Assembly: GCA_031002005.1 (NCBI GenBank)
Contig: JARYHS010006964.1
Location: forward strand, 4,588,001-4,652,000
Reading direction: 5' to 3'
From: Vandiemenella viatica
Lineage: Eukaryota; Arthropoda; Insecta; Orthoptera; Morabidae
Length of the DNA stretch: 64,000 nt
Under the pieces are notes generated by a model that saw only the letters and a program-made list of their open reading frames with translations, was not told the DNA's origin and did not search any database. The position numbers were made by a program, and so were the translations under genes. This document shows positions 10,117 through 20,976 of the stretch, in pieces. Position 1 is the stretch's first letter. Every line of letters begins with the position of its first letter.

Positions 10117-11235
10117 ATTGACTTAATAAATGAGCTGAACTCTACTCACCGAAATCTTGTCGCCGGTCCGGAGACGTTCTCTGCTCAGCTGCCCGCTTCG
10201 TTCCGCGCCTGTCGGTTGGCAGGTATGCTGTCCGCCTGACACCCGCGATGCGTTCCTTCGCTCGCTGCCGTCGCCTGGTTGCCGCCTCCCGCGTAGTACC
10301 ACGAGTGCCCGCGCCGTGCCGTGCTGCCGCTGCTCTGCTTGGAGTCGCCGCGACCGCTTGGATTCGAAGTCCGGATCTTGAAGATGTTATATGAATTAGC
10401 AAGCCAGGGTCCTTCCTTGCTCTTAGCGTCTAGTTGCTAATGCTCTATTTGCCTGGTTTTTTAACTCTGCGTCCAGTTCTTCTTGTAGCCAATTGTTTGC
10501 GTTGAATTCATCACCCAATTTCTTGGTACCAATTTCTCTGCGTTCAAGTCTTCGCCTCGTTTTTTCTGACACCAACAAAAATGACAAACATCAATATAAC
10601 TTGCGAAAGAGAAACTAAGCTACCGATCTCCAAATAATGCTTAGAGTAGTTTAGAAAGACATAAGTAACCACCACTTGGAAATAGACGGTGAAATTAACT
10701 GTGAAATTGCATGTAGTAGCATGAACTGCTATAGAATACAGAAATTCTAGTTTTAACTATTGATAAAATATAGATTTGTTAGTAATAACAAGATTTATTT
10801 TCATAATAATTGAGCTAAACTCTACTCTACTTAAAAAAAAAAAAAAGGAGAGAGAGAGATAAAAAAGGAAAAAAAAAAAAGGAAAGGATAAGACAAACAA
10901 ATAATGTTGTGTGTGATGGCAATACCAAGCGCATATTCCCTGGTGTTGATTGTGTTCCACAGGCAAGACAGCAGCGACACAGTTCAGCTGACGCGCGCGG
11001 AAACAAGAAACGACGACACGTGAGATTACCTCAACGCGGCGTTTCCTCAACGAGCAACACATCGCTTCACAACTCAAGGACTCAAGAGACTAAGTATCGA
11101 AACTTTAATTCCTAGTGTATTCAGAAATTCAGTGTCAACGACTAGTGGAAATAAGAATAATAAATCTTTACCTAGTGTCATTGTGCATTGGTGCCTAAAT
11201 TCAAATTGTGTGTTAAGTAGATAGGTATTAGAAGC
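10117..11235. other. Non-coding: probable retroelement leader and unassigned sequence
   Basis: A GC-rich block (10150-10400) lies just upstream of gag on the minus strand and may be its 5' leader. A motif close to GAGCTRAACTCTACTC occurs twice, at about 10132 and 10812. I could not fix LTR ends, a primer-binding site or a duplication. The A/G-rich tract at 10831-10890 is simple sequence. The remainder precedes the plus-strand ORF at 11236 and has no recognised gene. Confidence 0.4.
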
Positions 11236-11505
11236 ATGTATTTCCTTATTGTCATAATAATATTAGGGATACTGTACAGTGGAAACGTAGGTCAGTGTTA
11301 CACAATCAGACCTCTTACAAATGGCGTAATATTTGTCAAACAGAATGATGTGATAAATTCTCCTTTGGAGTGGACCATTGTTGCACAAATTAGTTTTCTA
11401 GAATGTACAACGAACTTTGATCAAGGTCTGCTAAGTCAGTACACTGCTGTACTATATAAACTCGGAAGTGTTATACTGATCGACGCCGCCACCATGTCCG
11501 TTTAG
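11236..11505 (+). pseudogene. ORF with signal-peptide-like start, interrupted by a MITE
   Basis: The frame begins MYFLIVIIILGILYSGNVG, a hydrophobic leader with a plausible signal-peptidase site, and continues with a soluble-looking region of about 60 residues containing two cysteines. The 47-bp terminal repeat of the next element starts at 11473, so the last 10 codons come from the insertion and the original C-terminus is lost or displaced. The start resembles secreted or envelope-type glycoprotein N-termini encoded by some insect retroelements, and a Gypsy gag lies nearby, but that gag is on the opposite strand. I cannot name the family. It could also be a host secreted protein fragment. 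Confidence 0.4.
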
Positions 11506-12032
11506 GAAGCCAGCTGGGTCCAACCGGGTCCGATCTCGGTTCCGATCGTGTTTCCATCTGTTCGATCGAATGTTCTAGTAACTGCTCTAAGTACTATTAC
11601 CAGCGCCTGGATTAGTGCTCCATGGGATAACATAGCGTGTGGAGACTCGGACTAACGGAAAGTAATAAAAGGGTTTAAAGTGTTTACGGACTTTCTCTAT
11701 TCGTGTCCAAGTTGTCTTTCAGGGGAGTTAGAGCCAACCCCGAAGCAAGCTGAAGAGAGGACGTTCGAGGGTGTGCAGGACTCCATGCAAGTAAGTGTTA
11801 AGAGGCTACAGTGCCTACCACTTGCCATTCCTGGCTAATCGACTAATCACCCCACTAATAGTCGTCACCAGCTGTGGTTATGAGGGGCCAATGACAATTT
11901 GGAGTTAAGTCGGTTGCAGCTTTGTGTTTGGTGACTAACAGTCGGTTACGTAATGGTAATAGCCACAAAAAATGTAATGGATATTACCCAGCTGGCTTCC
12001 TAAACGGACATGGTGGCGGCGTCGATCAGTAT
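11473..12032. mobile_element. MITE-like element with perfect 47-bp terminal inverted repeats
   Basis: Positions 11473-11519 and 11986-12032 are exact reverse complements, starting ATACTGATCGACGCCGCC. The 560-bp element has no coding capacity. The direct duplication is unclear because the ends are themselves palindromic; TA or TAT are options. It interrupts the ORF starting at 11236. Perfect repeats of this length suggest recent activity. I do not recognise the superfamily. Confidence 0.8.
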
Positions 12033-12240
12033 TTGCATATGGAGATGATTAAATGATGGAAATAAATATCCACATGCTGTTGTGTGTTCTGTACCTTATT
12101 TTAACTGTGACAAATAATATGAACGGAAAGCTACGTGGCCTGGCTCGGGACAACACCCCCTCCCTCCCCCACGTAGCCCAGCGTAACGTTCCACCCTACC
12201 CCTCCCCCTAGATAGAGCAACGTAGTTTATGGACGCACCC
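12033..12240. mobile_element. Right half of a MITE ending TTTATGGACGC
   Basis: This stretch matches the right half of the element at 21618-22009: the shared path runs from GTGTGTTCTGTACCT through an AACTGTGACAAATAA block and CCCCC-rich DNA to GTTTATGGACGC. The left half is absent, so the copy is truncated where the 47-bp-TIR element ends. Confidence 0.7.
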
Positions 12241-12704
12241 TTATCTGACTGGAGTAGCGCCTAGACCTGTTTTGAGGACTTAGTGAATATCTGATGATGC
12301 GTCTCAGAGCTGCGGTTCACGGTATTCACTGAGCCACACAGAACTGATCCACACACGAGGGAAGCCATAACGCACCAGATGATACCTCGAATCACGCAAA
12401 TGTAAAACTCTGAACCAAATCGTGGTATACTCACTACACAGACAGCTGGCGCCTGGCAGTGAGGCAGGGCTGTAGCGGATGTCATCTTTGAGAAGGTTCA
12501 GTGCTTCACATCCGTGGAGGCGGATGTGGAAAAAATTATAATTATTTAGATTTTAATATTTTATCCAAAAAAATTTGGAGTCAATATATGTATGTATTTT
12601 ATTACAAATTCTATCTTTTTTCATAAGTCAATTCTATTTCCATATAATACTGCCATATTGATTGCGTATTTTTACCGAATCTTTCACAGTTAATGCATTT
12701 ACAG

Positions 12705-13017
12705 CCGAACGTCATCTTTCAACAGGACGGCGCCCCTCCGCATTGGAGCCTGATCGTTCGAGAATCTCTCGACATTCAGTTTCCCGGTCACTGGAATGGG
12801 CGTGGTAAACCGACAAGATTGCCGCCTCGATCACCGAATATTAACCAACTAGACTTCTTCATGTGAAGGACAAAGTGTATACAGGTCGTAAAATTTGTAA
12901 TCTTCAAGAGCTTCGCGGCCCCATATGAGATGCTACAGAAAACCTGCCAGGAACCTGAGTTGAGGCTAGATGTTCTTAGTGCAACGAGAGGATCTCATGT
13001 AGAGGTGTACTGATTTT
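12705..13017 (+). pseudogene. Tc1/mariner-type transposase C-terminal relic
   Basis: The frame reads VIFQQDGAPPHWSLIVR, then PPRSPNINQLDFF, a stop, and ends in SATRGSHVEVY. This matches the second half of a DDE/D transposase of the mariner-related group whose normal blocks are QQDGAPPHW and WPPRSPDLTPLDFFLW. The last catalytic Asp in SPD is replaced by Asn, and a stop follows FF, so it is inactive. The N-terminal half is missing. It is unrelated to the young mariner at 58502. Confidence 0.7.
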
Positions 13018-13172
13018 TTTAAATAAAACTTGGTGATTTACTCTATTACTATTACTCCGCGATTCACTAAAAGTGTGTGGCGGTGGGTGTATTGCACTAC
13101 ACCGGAAAGGTAATGGTTTGGAAGGGATATATGGGATATGGCAGGAGGCGCCAATGGGCTATTGTGAGGAAC

Positions 13173-13245
13173 CATCCCAGCATTCGCGTGGAGCGATCTA
13201 GGAAAACCATTGATAACCCAGATCAGGATTGCCGTGGTAAACCCA
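13173..13245 (-). mobile_element. SINE fragment (tRNA-derived family)
   Basis: This is the complement of the SINE body around the block that reads CCAGATTTGGGTTTTCC...GCGAATGCCGGGATGG in other copies. Only about 70 bp are present. Confidence 0.5.
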
Positions 13246-13392
13246 GATCAGGCCCTTTCTGCGTCTTTTCCTTAAGTTACCAACTACTGTCAGACAAAAC
13301 AACCGCGCTCCACTACAAAAACCACAAAATGGCCGATTACAGCCACGTGTCTGCGCAGGAGACCTCTAGCGGCAGCCAGCGACACTGTGATG

Positions 13393-13610
13393 GAGCGTTG
13401 TGTTGAGCGGTGACGCTCTGGCCTCGCACTCAGGGAGACGCTGGTTCGAATCCCAGTCCAGCCTTCCAGATTTAGGTTCTTCGAAATCACTCCAGACTAA
13501 TGCCGGGATGGTTCCTTCTAAAGGTCATGGACGAATTTCTACCCTCAATTGCTACCTTCGCGTCGATATGTCATAAGCGATTAGAAAAAAAGAAGAATTG
13601 CAACGTTATT
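13393..13610 (+). mobile_element. tRNA-derived SINE
   Basis: The tRNA-like head (GAGCGGTGACGCTCTGGCC...) has a B box, GGTTCGAATCCC, at about 13443. It is followed by the shared body (CCAGATTTAGG, CACTCCAGACTAATGCCGGGATGG) and a 3' part ending near GATTAGAAAAAAAG. This is one of at least 16 full or partial copies of one family in the window. Together with DNA just downstream it forms one arm of an inverted repeat with 16760-17046. Confidence 0.8.
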
Positions 13611-13690
13611 TATAATCGATTTAAAACCTAGTTGACTACTAGTAAACAATCCTGGCGATTGTATGAATTAGCAGTAATAATTAACAATGA
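13611..13690. repeat. Inverted repeat, left arm beyond SINE
   Basis: About 80 bp after the SINE (CAACGTTATTTATAATCGATTT...) reappears as its complement at about 16765-16855, just outside the inverted SINE. The repeated unit is therefore larger than the SINE. Confidence 0.65.
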
Positions 13691-14049
13691 ATCATTTAAA
13701 ATCTTTCCTGACAGCTGTATCAAGTAATATTAATAACAGTGATAATTTATCTCGTGCAGATTACCTTACACGCAGTGCAAAAAAATGCTGCAATGGGATT
13801 TCACTGAATAGTGCGGTGAACCAACTGCGCAACAGAAAGGAAAAGAAGATTAGAATTCCACATTGCATTCAGCGTTGAATACGAGATATCTAAAACAAAT
13901 AAATGTTTTCTAACAATTCCTGTCTTGGAAGAAAAAGCACACACATACACACACATTCCACATCTTAGCGCGGGGTACTCGAACGATTCATAAATTGGAC
14001 GCAGGGGGCTACCCACAAGAAACAAGCCCGTACACTAACTTAACTAACT

Positions 14050-14420
14050 ACAAGGATCGCCGACCCACCCACGCAGTGCCATGTGTCAGCTCGTGGAGGA
14101 ACCACAATGAGCGCCGAGCCAAACAGGCAGTGCCATCTCTCGTCTAGTGGGAGAACCACAACGAGCGTCGAGCAACACATGCAGTGCCATCTACTGACTA
14201 GTGCAGTAACTACTAGGAATACCAGTCACGAAGGCAGTGCTATCTATCGACTTTTGGGAGAACCATAAGGAGCGTTGAGCTGCGTAGGTAGTGGCATCTG
14301 TTATCTAATGAAGGAACTACAAGAATCGATCAGACATGTAGGCACTTCCATCTCTCGGCTATTGGAAGTACCAGAAGGAGCGTCGAGCCACGCAGGCAGA
14401 GCACTCTGTCGGCTACCCAG
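14050..14420. repeat. Minisatellite, about 54-bp period, about 7 copies
   Basis: The motif GAACCACAANGAGCG...CAGGCAGTGCCATCT recurs with starts of the CAGTGCC core at 14074, 14128 and 14182, then near 14234, 14289, 14342 and 14396. Spacing is 52-55 bp and later units are more diverged. It abuts the C-terminal end of the hAT relic. Confidence 0.8.
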
Positions 14421-14760
14421 GAAACTCTCTTTGCCTTTAAGTTTGTGAAATGAGCTGTCAATATTCTTCTTACCAAGCCTTCTACGTTTTCATGTTCAAT
14501 TGATACTATAGCTATATTACTTAGTCTTTGCTGGTGCACTATTGATCTTGTTGATCTTAAATAATTTTTAACTTTGAAAAGATATTTTGCCGCACGCAAG
14601 TGATACCGGCAATTCAATCATTATTCTCAGCAGTACTACTGTTTTCGAAATTCTTAAAGTCATTAATAATAAAAAAATTTAATATGGTTTGTGGATCAGT
14701 AGTCTGATTTTCTGGAAAATCAAACTTTAATAAATTGATTTCTTTAAACAGATCAATAAC

Positions 14761-15003
14761 CAGTGGCGTAGCTAGGTCAACAGGGGCCCCGGTGCCAAAA
14801 ATTTATTTTGGGCCCTCAGGCCAGACGGGCGACCGTTTTTTTTTTTTGCTTTGTGTGCTGGCAGGGGCCCCCTTAACTGAGGATTGGGGCCCTTGAATTA
14901 TTCTTTAGGGGCTTCTGAGCAGTGGTTGGGGCCCCCCTGAGCAGCGAGGGCCCTTAGTGAGGGGCTCCTGTGTTCTCAGGGGCCCCTTAGACGACGGTAG
15001 AGC

Positions 15004-15053
<50 letters not shown>

Positions 15054-15217
15054 CGCCAGTTTGCCATGAAGGCTTGTGGGCCCTCTGTCCTCTAAAATGC
15101 GCTTGAGGGCCCCTAGAGGTGCGCATAGGGGCCCCTCTTGAGGTATTCTTGGGGGCCCTCTGAGCGTGAGGGCCCCGGTGCACTGCACCGCCTAGCCCCA
15201 TAGTAGCTACGCCCCTG
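14761..15217. mobile_element. Non-autonomous hAT element, 8-bp TSD TCAATAAC
   Basis: The ends are CAGTGGCGTAGCTA and TAGCTACGCCCCTG (14-bp TIR with one mismatch), flanked on both sides by TCAATAAC (14753-14760 and 15218-15225). An 8-bp duplication and a CAG start are the hAT signature. The interior is rich in GGGGCCC blocks in both orientations, and an A43 run lies at 15008-15050. It interrupts the ZMYM1-like relic and restores it when removed. Confidence 0.92.
15008..15050 (+). repeat. A43 homopolymer inside hAT MITE
   Basis: An uninterrupted run of 43 A lies in the middle of a DNA transposon, not at a retrotransposon tail. Confidence 0.9.
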
Positions 15218-16184
15218 TCAATAACGTTAAAGTCTGTTCCAATACTTCAATAGTGTTTCAGCTTCAAATTTAAATCATTACAATGTTTCATTAATTTATC
15301 ATTGGAGTAACTAAACAAGTTATTGCTGAAAAAGCAAAATACATCAGTAAATGTTGTTAACTACTCGAATCTATCCTATAAAGAAGTTAATTTTAATTTC
15401 CTCGCGATGGAGCGCTTACTGATGTGGTGAGATGCTACTCACTTATTCGTCCCCTTTTCTTTCCTTTTACCACTTACTATTCCCCTCTACAAATTTCGAC
15501 TTTAATGTCTGAGCTAGGATCCTGAAAAATTTCACTTTCCATTTGATTTTGGGGTCTAGTAAAATTTCTCACTATATTCATATTGAAATTGTGTTGGTTT
15601 CCTTGTTGAACAAATTGTGTTTACTGGCGGCAGATCTGTTTCTACACTGAGTTCGTGAGACACATTGGTAGCTCGTTCTAACACCCTTTAAAACTATTCA
15701 TCCGTGCGATATTGACTGAAATTATCAATGAACTCATTCAACAAAGTAATGCAGATTTGAGGATTTAATGTGGGGTTTTGCATCGTTTTGATCAGATCAT
15801 TAATTACTTTTAAAATATCGAACCAAATTTCAACCGAGAAAATGAATCTATAATTCTGAATGTTCAAGGCAAGTGAATGAGCTTTGCGAAATATAGTACA
15901 ATCAAATTCCGACGAATTATCAAATATTTCCAGCATAGCATCAAATATGTTTTCAAGGTAATACCATAATGGTTTTACTGCATCGATTCTGCTAGACCAT
16001 TGCGTGGTATCTACAGATTTTAATTTAAAATCTGTTAAAAATTTGTAAATTTTATATATCTTTGTAGGCGATGAAAGAAAAACGTAATTTCCATGTATTA
16101 TGTTTTTAATTAATTTAGTTTCGTGCGCAGTATTTGCTGCTTCATTGATACTATGATGCCGAGCATGGAACGTAAAATGCGTGA

Positions 16185-16190
<6 letters not shown>

Positions 16191-16236
<46 letters not shown>
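16191..16236. repeat. (AT)n microsatellite
   Basis: A perfect AT dinucleotide tract of 46 bp lies at the upstream edge of the hAT relic. Confidence 0.95.
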
Positions 16237-16238
<2 letters not shown>

Positions 16239-16854
16239 CAATCCGTTGAGTTTTCCACGAATAGTAGAATCATTACCATTACCATGACCGTGAAAGTTTT
16301 GTATGTTGATGTTTAATTGTGGAAATAAATCCTAAACAAAGATCATTATCCACAAATCAATAAAATTTTTACATCTTTAGTTTCTCTGTCTAAAAAATGA
16401 AGCCTGAGTACATCTGTGTGACTTACACCTCGCGTGCAATCTAATGTGATGGAGAATTATATTGAATCTCTGACTTTGGCCAATGTATAATTTTTTATGG
16501 TCGTGCTGAGAATTTGATCTCCTAAATAGTGATGCGACTTGAATCAGATTTCGAGGATTGAATTCCGTGAAAATGTTCTGCGTGACTGAATTAGTGGAAG
16601 CTGTCATTTCCATTGCTTTTAGAAAATTATCATTATCACGCTTGTCTCGTCCCGAAAAGCCAGACTCTGAAAAGATAGAAACTTTGAAGTGGCTGTGACT
16701 CTGCCTAAACTACTTGAAACAGCAGCGAGGAAAGATTTCAAATGTTTCATTGTTACTTATTTCTGCAGATTAATGTAATCACTAGGAATGTTTAATAGTA
16801 GGGTCTAGTAAACTGAGTTTTTAAATCGATTATAAATAACGTTGTAATTCTACT

Positions 16855-17046
16855 TTTTTTCTAATGGCTTGTGACTTATCGACGCGAGGTAACAAGGAAA
16901 TTCAGCCATTGTCTTTTGATGAAACCATCCCGCCATTCACCTGGAGCGATTTTGTAATACCTAAATCAGGATACCCGGATGCGGATTCTAACCCGTGTCC
17001 ACCTGAATGCGAGTCCAGAGCGTCACCGCTCACCACCACACCATAA
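16855..17046 (-). mobile_element. tRNA-derived SINE, inverted partner of 13393
   Basis: This is the complement of the SINE head and body. The sequence CTAACCCGTGTCC holds a decayed B box, and GCGTCACCGCTCACCACCAC is the inverted head. DNA to its left (16765-16855) is the complement of 13590-13690, so the pair forms an inverted repeat around the hAT relic. The CR1-type LINE starts immediately to the right. Confidence 0.75.
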
Positions 17047-17064
17047 TGGTTCTGCCGGTTCCTA

Positions 17065-18080
17065 TTGGGTCTTAGTGCTTTACTTATTATGTATCACCGA
17101 TGTGAAACTTTAGGAACTACCTGTGATTGCTGTGTGCAGGCGCGGGCTCAGGTGGCTGATCTTCGCGCTCAGCTTGCAGCTTTGCTAACGAAAGTTACAA
17201 GGCTGGAAGCTGCCGTAGGCGACTGCAGCAGATGTACTATGGGAGACTCCGCTGAAGCTAGTGCTATCGCAGGTTCTCCTGTTCCCAGCATCGTACCCGT
17301 AGTCCAGGCTGAGACCTTGGAGCCTGTGCGGCAGTCACCTGACGGTGTCTGGCGTGTAGTTTCCGGGCGTCGACGCCGCCTGCGGGGGCAATTGTGCAAG
17401 TCTGAATCCCAGGAGGACATGCTTGTACCACTGTCCAATAGGTTTGATGTATTGTCTGGGTCTGGTTCAGATCCACAATCGTCAAACAGCCAGTTGACAA
17501 CCCCCCTGCCCGCAAGGCCTGAGCGACCACAGAAGGGGATTTTGGTGATAGGTAGCTCCAACGTTAGGCGTTTAATTGAACCCCTTAGGGACTTGGCGAA
17601 TAGGTCTGGGATGAAGTCCTGTGTCCATTCATTGTGTATTCCGGGAGGTCTGATCCAAGATTTCGATCAGGCCATCCCGGATGCCATTGATCGGACGAGG
17701 TGTAGCCAGCTGCGGATTGTAGCTCATGTCCGCACCAACGATGCTTGCCGCCTGGGGTCAGAGACTATCCTCTCTTCCTTCCGGCGGCTTGCTCAAAGGG
17801 TGAGCTCTGTGGTTGATGACCGCAAGATTTCGGCTGAGTTAACTATCTGCAGCATTGTCGATAGAACTGACTGTGGACCTCTGGTTCAGAGCAGAGTCGA
17901 GGGTCTAAACCTGAGACTGCGGCGTTTTCTGCGATAATCATTGCTGCAGATTCCTAGATCTTCGCCATGGGGTCGAGTCTGTAGGGTTCTCTTGGACAGA
18001 TCAGGAGTGCACTACACACGTGAATCGGCTACACGGGTGGCAGGGGCCGTGTGGAGTGCATTGGGGGATTTTTTAGGCTG
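17065..18080 (+). pseudogene. CR1-type LINE ORF1 with SGNH/esterase-like domain
   Basis: The main frame runs to a stop at 17935-17937 (first ATG at about 17089). An N-terminal coiled-coil-like stretch (QVADLRAQLAALLTKVTRLE) and a cysteine cluster come first. The esterase-like domain follows, from ILVIGSSNVRRL to RIVAHVRTNDAC, where intact relatives carry a GTND-type motif and here the residue before TND is Arg. Similarity continues after the stop in another frame (SGVHYTRESATRVAGAVWSAL) to about 18078, so the true ORF1 was longer and has been frameshifted. The protein is thought to bind element RNA; the esterase role is not settled. Confidence 0.75.
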
Positions 18081-18087
18081 AGGCAGG

Positions 18088-20896
18088 ATGACCCGAAACT
18101 GGGATCACAGTTACGGGCGGGTAGCCCAATCAAATTCGACACCATATGTTAGGAGTAGCGTCAATCAGTCTCGACCATTAAAAGTACTCGTTATTAACTG
18201 TAGAATTGTTTGTAATAAGCAGCCTGAGCTTGAAAGCATTATTAGTAGTACAGAAGCAGATATTGTATTAGGTACTGAAAGCTGGTTAAAACCGGATATA
18301 AGTTCAGCAGAAATATTTAACGATAGAATGAATGTTTTCCGTAAGGATAGGCTGAACTCCAATGGTGGCGGTGTATTTATAGCTGTTAGTAAACACCTGT
18401 CGTGTAGCGAAATAAATATCGATACGGTCTGTGATATCCTATGGATTAGACTAAAAGTAGCTAGGACAAAACTTGTATTAGGGTCTTTCTATCGTCCACC
18501 AGATGCAGATGTATCTATTGCTGAGGCCTTAAGAACTAATGTAAGTAATATAGCTCGTCAATTTCCAGATCATGCAATAATACTAGGAGGTGACTTCAAC
18601 TTTCCGTATATCGACTGGAATAATTACGACCACGTTACTGGTGGCCGGGATAAAACATCCTGTGAAATTCTTCTTGACCTTTTCTCAGATCTTAATCTTG
18701 AGCAGCTCGTCACTGAACCAACGCGGTGCCTCAACGATAACGAAAACATTTTAGATATTCTCGTTACGAATAGGCCTGAGTTATTCACGGACATTTCTAC
18801 CACCATGGGTATAAGTGATCATAAAGCTGTAATTGCTAAAGTAAAATTAATAGCCGCGTGCAAAAAGAAAAAAAGAAAGGGTCGTTTACAGGTTTGAAAA
18901 GGCCTCAAAGGAGAATTTAAGAAGGTTTTTCAGGGTTAATTACATTATCTTTATAGAAGTAAGAGGCTCTGTTGAAGAGATGTGGCTTCGATTCATGCAT
19001 ATAGTCAGGGAAGGTATGGACTTACATATACCGAAAAAGACAATCAGGGATGGGAACGATCCCCTGTGGTATATACGTGAACTTAAACGGTTACTTAAAA
19101 AACAAAGGAAGATACATGCACGCTCAAAGACGACGATGTATAGGAGTGATTTAGAAAAGTTAACTGATACAAGAGAACACGTTAAAAATGCGATGCGTGA
19201 GGCTTTTAACGACTTTAGATGCAACTCACTTTCTAAGAGTGTCAACGAAAACCCAAAGAAATTTTGGTCGTATGTAAAAAAAGTTAGTGGTAGTGACAAC
19301 AATATGTCAGTTCTACTACAAGACGGTCGGGAAGTTGATGACAGCCGCCAAAAGGCTACAGTATTTAACACCGAATTTAAAAATTCTTTCACTGACGAAA
19401 ACATGGAAAACATTCCCGCTTTTGCACGGCGTGTAGAATTTGCGATGGATCCAGTTGAAATTGATAGTGTAGGAATCATAAAGCAATTAAAGCTCCTGAA
19501 GTGGGGGAAGGCGCCGGGTCCTGATGGTATTCCAGTAAGATTATTTTCGGAATACGCGGAAGAAATAGAACCATTTCTATCAGATATATTTCGTAAATCT
19601 TTAGAAGAAAGAAAAGTACCTTCTGACTGGAAAATAGCGCAGGTGATTCCCGTTTTCAAGAAAGGTGATCGGAGAGATCCTAGGAATTATCGACCCATAT
19701 CTCTAACATCTGTCTGCAGTAGAATTCTGGAGCATGTCATATGCTCTAACGTTATGAAGTTTCTGGATGAAAACGAGTTACTTACAGCAAACCAACACGG
19801 ATTTCGTAAGAACCGTTCGAGTGAAACGCAACTGGCTCTATTTTCGCATGACGTAATGAAGATTATCGATGCAGGATCACAAGTTGATGCTATTTTCTAG
19901 GATTTCCAGAAGGCTTTTGACTCTGTACCACATAACCGCCTTTTGGCGAAGATTCGAGAGTACGGTATATCTGATCAGATCTGCGAATGGATACGCGATT
20001 TTCTAACTGGTCGGTCGCAATATGTCGTTGTTGACGGGGAATCATCTTCAAAGCTAGATGTTACTTCGGGCGTTCCTCAAGGAAGTGTAATAGGACCACT
20101 TCTTTTCTTAATTTTTATAAACGATCTCGGTGACAACGTTAATTGCAGGATGCGATTTTTGCTCATGATGCACTTATTTATAGGGAAGTGGGGTGCTCTA
20201 ACGATTGCTTAGATTTCAGCGCGGTCTGGATGTTATTTCGGAATGGTGCCGTAAATGGCAGCTTACACTTAACTGTAAAAAGTGCAAGGCAATGCAAATA
20301 AGTAATAAAAAGACCCCGTTTGCTCACGAGTACAAAGTTAACAATTCAGTTGTTGACACGGTCGATTCCCTGAAGTATCTAGGCGTAACAGTACAAAGCA
20401 ACATGAAATGGGACTTGCACATCCTTCCGTCTTAGGCAAAGCTAATTCTAAACTACGTTTTATAGGTCGTATTTTGAGAAGCTGCAATGCTCATACAATG
20501 GAAATAGCGTAAAAAACACTAGTGCGTCCGCATTTGGAATACTGTTATGCAATTTGGGATCCGTATCGCAAGGGATTGATTGACACGTTAGAGAAAGTAC
20601 AGAGGAGAGCCGCTCGATTCGTGACCAATAGTTACAGTCCTTATGTAAGTGTCACAGAGCTGATACGTGGGTTAGGCTGGGATTGTTTGGCGGTCAGACA
20701 ATGTCGTTTTCGTTTAAATTTGTTGGAGAATATGCGAAAATCTCTAATTTACGAGTGCAACGAAATACTTCTTCCGCCAACCTATTTAGGTCGCAATGAC
20801 AGAAGGGATAAGATTAGAGAGATAAGATGCCGTACTGATGCATTTATGTATTCTTTCTTTCCTCGTTCTGTTCCGGATTGGAATACTCTAAAATAG
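18088..20896 (+). pseudogene. CR1-type LINE ORF2: endonuclease and reverse transcriptase, inactivated
   Basis: The endonuclease is almost complete in the first frame (18088-18897): KVLVINCR, TESWLKPD, GGGVFIAV, GGDFNFPYIDW, LDILVTNRPE and GISDHKAV. RT follows in pieces: GKAPGPDGIPV and VFKKGDRRDPRNYRPISLTS (19510-19710), NQHGFRKNRSSETQL, then [15 protein letters not shown] after a stop at 19898-19900, and [15 protein letters not shown] (about 20065). The catalytic block reads FAHD at about 20157 instead of FADD, and a frameshift occurs at the same place, so RT activity is lost. A final piece, 20522-20896, carries the C-terminal domain (RPHLEYCYAIWDPY, VQRRAARFV). The element is recognisable but dead. 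Confidence 0.88.
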
Positions 20897-20947
20897 GATT
20901 GGTGCTTAGCACCCTCTGCCACCCACAGTAATTCTGAATTGCAGAGT

Positions 20948-20976
20948 ACAGATGTAGATGTAGATGTAGATGTAGA
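20948..20976 (+). repeat. (TGTAGA)n tail of the CR1-type LINE
   Basis: Nearly five copies of the hexamer end the element, in place of a poly(A) tail. Confidence 0.85.

Larger units (their letters stand above)
14420..16170 (-). pseudogene. ZMYM1-like hAT transposase relic
   Basis: Read on the minus strand, the order is TTQWSSRIDAVKPLW (about 16010), then LALNIQNYRFIFSVEIWFDIL (15840-15800), LMKHCNDLNLKL (about 15280), DLFKEINLLKFDFPENQ (after the nested insertion), and finally KVKNYLRST with RLSNIAIVSIEHE (about 14570-14480). These correspond to the central and dimerisation parts of ZMYM1/DUF4371-type hAT proteins. The frame is broken many times. A 457-bp hAT MITE sits inside it at 14761-15217, and a long AT repeat lies just outside. 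The N-terminal TTF/BED portion was not identified. Confidence 0.7.
17047..20976 (+). mobile_element. CR1-group LINE, nearly full length, inactive
   Basis: ORF1 with an esterase-like domain, ORF2 with endonuclease and RT, and a hexanucleotide tail (TGTAGA repeated, about 20948-20976) follow in the order of CR1/L2-type elements. Stops and frameshifts occur in both ORFs. The 5' end abuts an inverted SINE. No clear target duplication was found. Confidence 0.85.

Noticed and set aside
10157..10402. GC-rich frames on both strands upstream of gag
   Set aside because: Arg/Ala-rich low-complexity translations in both directions; more likely a non-coding leader.
16377..16613. 78-codon minus frame upstream of the ZMYM1-like relic
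   Set aside because: It lies where the N-terminal half could be, but no motif of the family was recognisable, so it was not added to the relic.
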